Shown here in pieces: positions 4,425 to 6,185 of a stretch of DNA of 6,185 nt; within the stretch, counting starts at the first letter, position 1, and the number at the start of each line of letters is the position of its first letter. The stretch is from contig MFXJ01000081.1 of assembly GCA_001787465.1 (NCBI GenBank), forward strand, positions 1-6,185. Direction: 5' to 3'. The notes beneath the pieces are model-generated. The model saw nothing but the letters and a program-made list of their open reading frames with translations, was not told the DNA's origin and did no database searches. The position numbers and the translations under genes were made by a program. Source of the DNA: Candidatus Peregrinibacteria bacterium RIFOXYB2_FULL_32_7. GTDB lineage: Bacteria > Patescibacteriota > Gracilibacteria > UBA1369 > GWF2-33-10.

Positions 4425-6185
4425 ATGCCATCAAAACTTAAAAGATTTCTCTTCCTAACTTTTTTCATTTTTCATTTTTCATTTTTCATTTTCTTTTTAA
4501 TTTCCTGCAAAAATAATGAAATTCAACAAGACATTAGCCAGAGCCTTCCCTCCTCTTTCATCAATGAAAAAATTACTACTGGAACTGATATAAATATCTA
4601 TTTACCTGAGAAATTCGATCAAGAAACAACGACTGTCAAATTCGAACCTGAAATCGAAGGCAACGTACATAAATCAGAAAATAAAGAAATTTTAACTTTT
4701 GAGCCGACAAATATTCTTGAACCAGGAACTTTTTATGCTGGAATAATTTCAAATGAAACCAATAATCTTAAAACTGAATTCGAAATTGTGAATTTACCAA
4801 AAGTTATTGCCGCTTTCCCAAATGAAAATTCTGAAGCAAACGAAGATTCAAAAATCACCATCATCTTCAATCAGGCAATTGTTCCACTGACAACTTTGGA
4901 TAAGATCGAAGAAGATCAAATTCCAATCGAAATTACACCTGAAACAAAAGGAAAATGGAAATGGATCGGAACTCGAACTTTGCAGTTTCAACCTGATGAG
5001 AATTTACAAAGATCTTCTAATTACACTATTAAATCAAAAGAAGGATTTAAAAGTTTTGAAGGAATTGCTATAGAAAATTTTGAACATAAATTCATCACTC
5101 GTCCACTTCGTTATGAAAATATTGATAGCGATATCCTAATATATAACAAACCTATTAATATTACCTTTAACCAGCCCGTAGATCTTGAAAAAACCAAAAC
5201 GAATATAACTCTTACTAACCTCACTAATGATCAAAAAATTGATTTTAGCGCTGAATATTGGAAAGAAAATATCTGGAATCAAGAAAAAAACAAATTTGAA
5301 GAACAAGAAAATCAATCTATTATCTCCATCTATCAAAAAAAAGATAAATATGACCGTCCAAAATTATGGGATTTTACCAACGCTTATGAAGTCAAAATTA
5401 CTCAAGCTGTTCCGCAGGAAGGAGATATTATTTTAAAAGAAGAAAAGCGAAACAAACTGACAGCAACGAATATTATTCAAGATATTTGGACAGAATCAGA
5501 AAGAGCAAATTATACAGCTCTTGATTTCTTTGATCCACAAGGCGCGATAAAAATTAAATTTTATGAAAATATTGAAATTTCAAAAAGTGATATTAAAAGT
5601 GAAAATTTAAAAAATATTAATTATGTTGAAATTTGTGATGAAACCAAAGAAATTATTTATAAAAATGGACAAGAAGAATGTGAAAAAATTCTTGATAAAT
5701 CGCAAATACAATTAACTTTTGACTCAAATAAAATTAATAGAAACGATCAATTCGATTTAACGTTAGAAAAAATTGTCAATGCTGAAAATCTGCAAATCAA
5801 TCCTGAAAAAATTGAATATAAAATTACTGCTATACCTGATTTAAAAATTTTTAAAATTGCGCAAAATGACCAAGCAAACGCAAGCTTAAATCAACTGACG
5901 ATCTGCTCTTCAACGCCAATAAAAATTCCTGTTTTTAAATCTAATGACGAAAAGGAAATTGAAAAACTTGAAGATTATTTAAAAGTTAATTTAGATTTCA
6001 AATTCAGAAGTTGGGAGAATTCATATTTTACTGGAGAAGAAAACAACAAATCAGATTGCGATCCGCGTCAATTCGAAACGAATATATATTACAATTTAAT
6101 TCCACAGGCAGATTATCAAATTGATCTGCATATCAAAGATGCTTTTGGACAGGAAACTGATTCAAAAGCCGTATTCCATACTGAA
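4425..6185 (+). CDS. Alpha-2-macroglobulin-like lipoprotein, N-terminal 587 residues (runs off window)
   Basis: An open frame of 587 codons reaches the last base of the window with no stop. The N-terminus is a lipoprotein signal: basic SKLKR (3-7), a Phe-rich hydrophobic core (8-24) and the lipobox LISC with Cys28 as the lipidation site. An Ig-like domain of the kind at the start of bacterial alpha-2-macroglobulins lies at about 127-226: ITIIFNQAI, then GKWKWIGTRTLQFQP (176-190), ending FITRP. A second starts near 229 with INITFNQPV (244-252). Later Cys pairs 404/419 and 494/545 may form disulfides. Family members are very large envelope proteins thought to trap attacking proteases; the thioester motif (CxEQ), if present, would lie beyond the window, so inhibitor function cannot be judged. 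The start is secure because this is the only ATG in frame and the signal peptide follows it. No Shine-Dalgarno is seen. The 7-bp repeat in the signal codons is the oddity. Confidence 0.85.
   Translation, partial: MPSKLKRFLFLTFFIFHFSFFIFFLISCKNNEIQQDISQSLPSSFINEKITTGTDINIYLPEKFDQETTTVKFEPEIEGNVHKSENKEILTFEPTNILEPGTFYAGIISNETNNLKTEFEIVNLPKVIAAFPNENSEANEDSKITIIFNQAIVPLTTLDKIEEDQIPIEITPETKGKWKWIGTRTLQFQPDENLQRSSNYTIKSKEGFKSFEGIAIENFEHKFITRPLRYENIDSDILIYNKPINITFNQPVDLEKTKTNITLTNLTNDQKIDFSAEYWKENIWNQEKNKFEEQENQSIISIYQKKDKYDRPKLWDFTNAYEVKITQAVPQEGDIILKEEKRNKLTATNIIQDIWTESERANYTALDFFDPQGAIKIKFYENIEISKSDIKSENLKNINYVEICDETKEIIYKNGQEECEKILDKSQIQLTFDSNKINRNDQFDLTLEKIVNAENLQINPEKIEYKITAIPDLKIFKIAQNDQANASLNQLTICSSTPIKIPVFKSNDEKEIEKLEDYLKVNLDFKFRSWENSYFTGEENNKSDCDPRQFETNIYYNLIPQADYQIDLHIKDAFGQETDSKAVFHTE
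4461..4493 (+). repeat. Heptanucleotide tandem repeat (TTTTTCA)4 inside a signal-peptide coding region
   Basis: Four perfect copies of TTTTTCA (4461-4488) are followed by a partial fifth (TTTTC, 4489-4493). They encode the Phe-rich hydrophobic core (FFIFHFSFFIF, residues 13-23) of the lipoprotein signal. Because the unit is 7 bp, gain or loss of one copy by slipped-strand mispairing would shift the reading frame, while three copies would restore it. Similar sequence appears without expansion near 2001-2014 and 241-250. Confidence 0.85.

Noticed and set aside
5136..5436. Open frames on both strands inside the lipoprotein gene
   Set aside because: They overlap a continuous 587-codon frame with clear Ig-like domains, so they are shadows.
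258..6185. Possible use of the UGA-glycine code as in Gracilibacteria
   Set aside because: None of the four coding frames contains an in-frame TGA, and the three complete genes end in TAA or TAG at sensible lengths.

Overview
The window is an AT-rich bacterial segment with four protein-coding genes. One, at the right edge, is cut by the window end. There is also a short apparently non-coding stretch at the left edge. The likely source is a low-GC, small-genome bacterium, most plausibly of the Candidate Phyla Radiation (Patescibacteria). This rests on strong A+T bias, no Shine-Dalgarno sequence before any of the four starts, an RNase Y-type enzyme, and a large lipoprotein with alpha-2-macroglobulin-type N-terminal domains. 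The taxonomic call is inference. None of the four frames contains an internal TGA, so nothing suggests the UGA-glycine recoding of Gracilibacteria and Absconditabacteria.

Layout: (i) 1-257 has no recognised gene but holds a run of local hairpins on the + strand, ending in a hairpin plus T7 at 201-234. It could be the 3' part of an unidentified structured RNA or a 3' UTR. (ii) 258-1787, minus strand, is rny (membrane-anchored RNase Y), with Asn at a position where the HD domain normally has a metal-binding Asp. (iii) 1788-2184 is a 397-bp divergent intergenic region with back-to-back -35 elements, an 83-nt tract without G on the + strand, and a perfect 14-bp inverted repeat in what would be the rny leader. 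(iv) 2185-3489, plus strand, is a soluble histidine-kinase-like ATPase with no adjacent response regulator. (v) 3565-4335, plus strand, is an unrecognised 256-residue protein with what looks like a diverged internal duplication; it has its own predicted promoter. (vi) 4341-4424 holds a C-rich, G-poor tract and a small inverted repeat. (vii) From 4425 to the window end is the N-terminal 587 residues of an alpha-2-macroglobulin-like lipoprotein. Its signal-peptide codons contain four perfect copies of a 7-bp repeat, which could make it a phase-variable surface protein.

How the genes relate: rny is a housekeeping RNA-decay gene transcribed away from the rest. The kinase-like gene and the 256-residue gene are co-directional and 75 bp apart, but a good promoter in the gap argues against obligate co-transcription. 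The lipoprotein belongs to the cell envelope. No functional link between the kinase-like protein, its unknown neighbour and the lipoprotein can be shown from the sequence; same-strand order is the only evidence. I see no CRISPR array, tRNA, rRNA, complete insertion sequence or recognised defence system. The most original signals are the heptamer repeat in the lipoprotein signal peptide, the duplicated-domain unknown protein, the candidate structured RNA, and the rny leader architecture.
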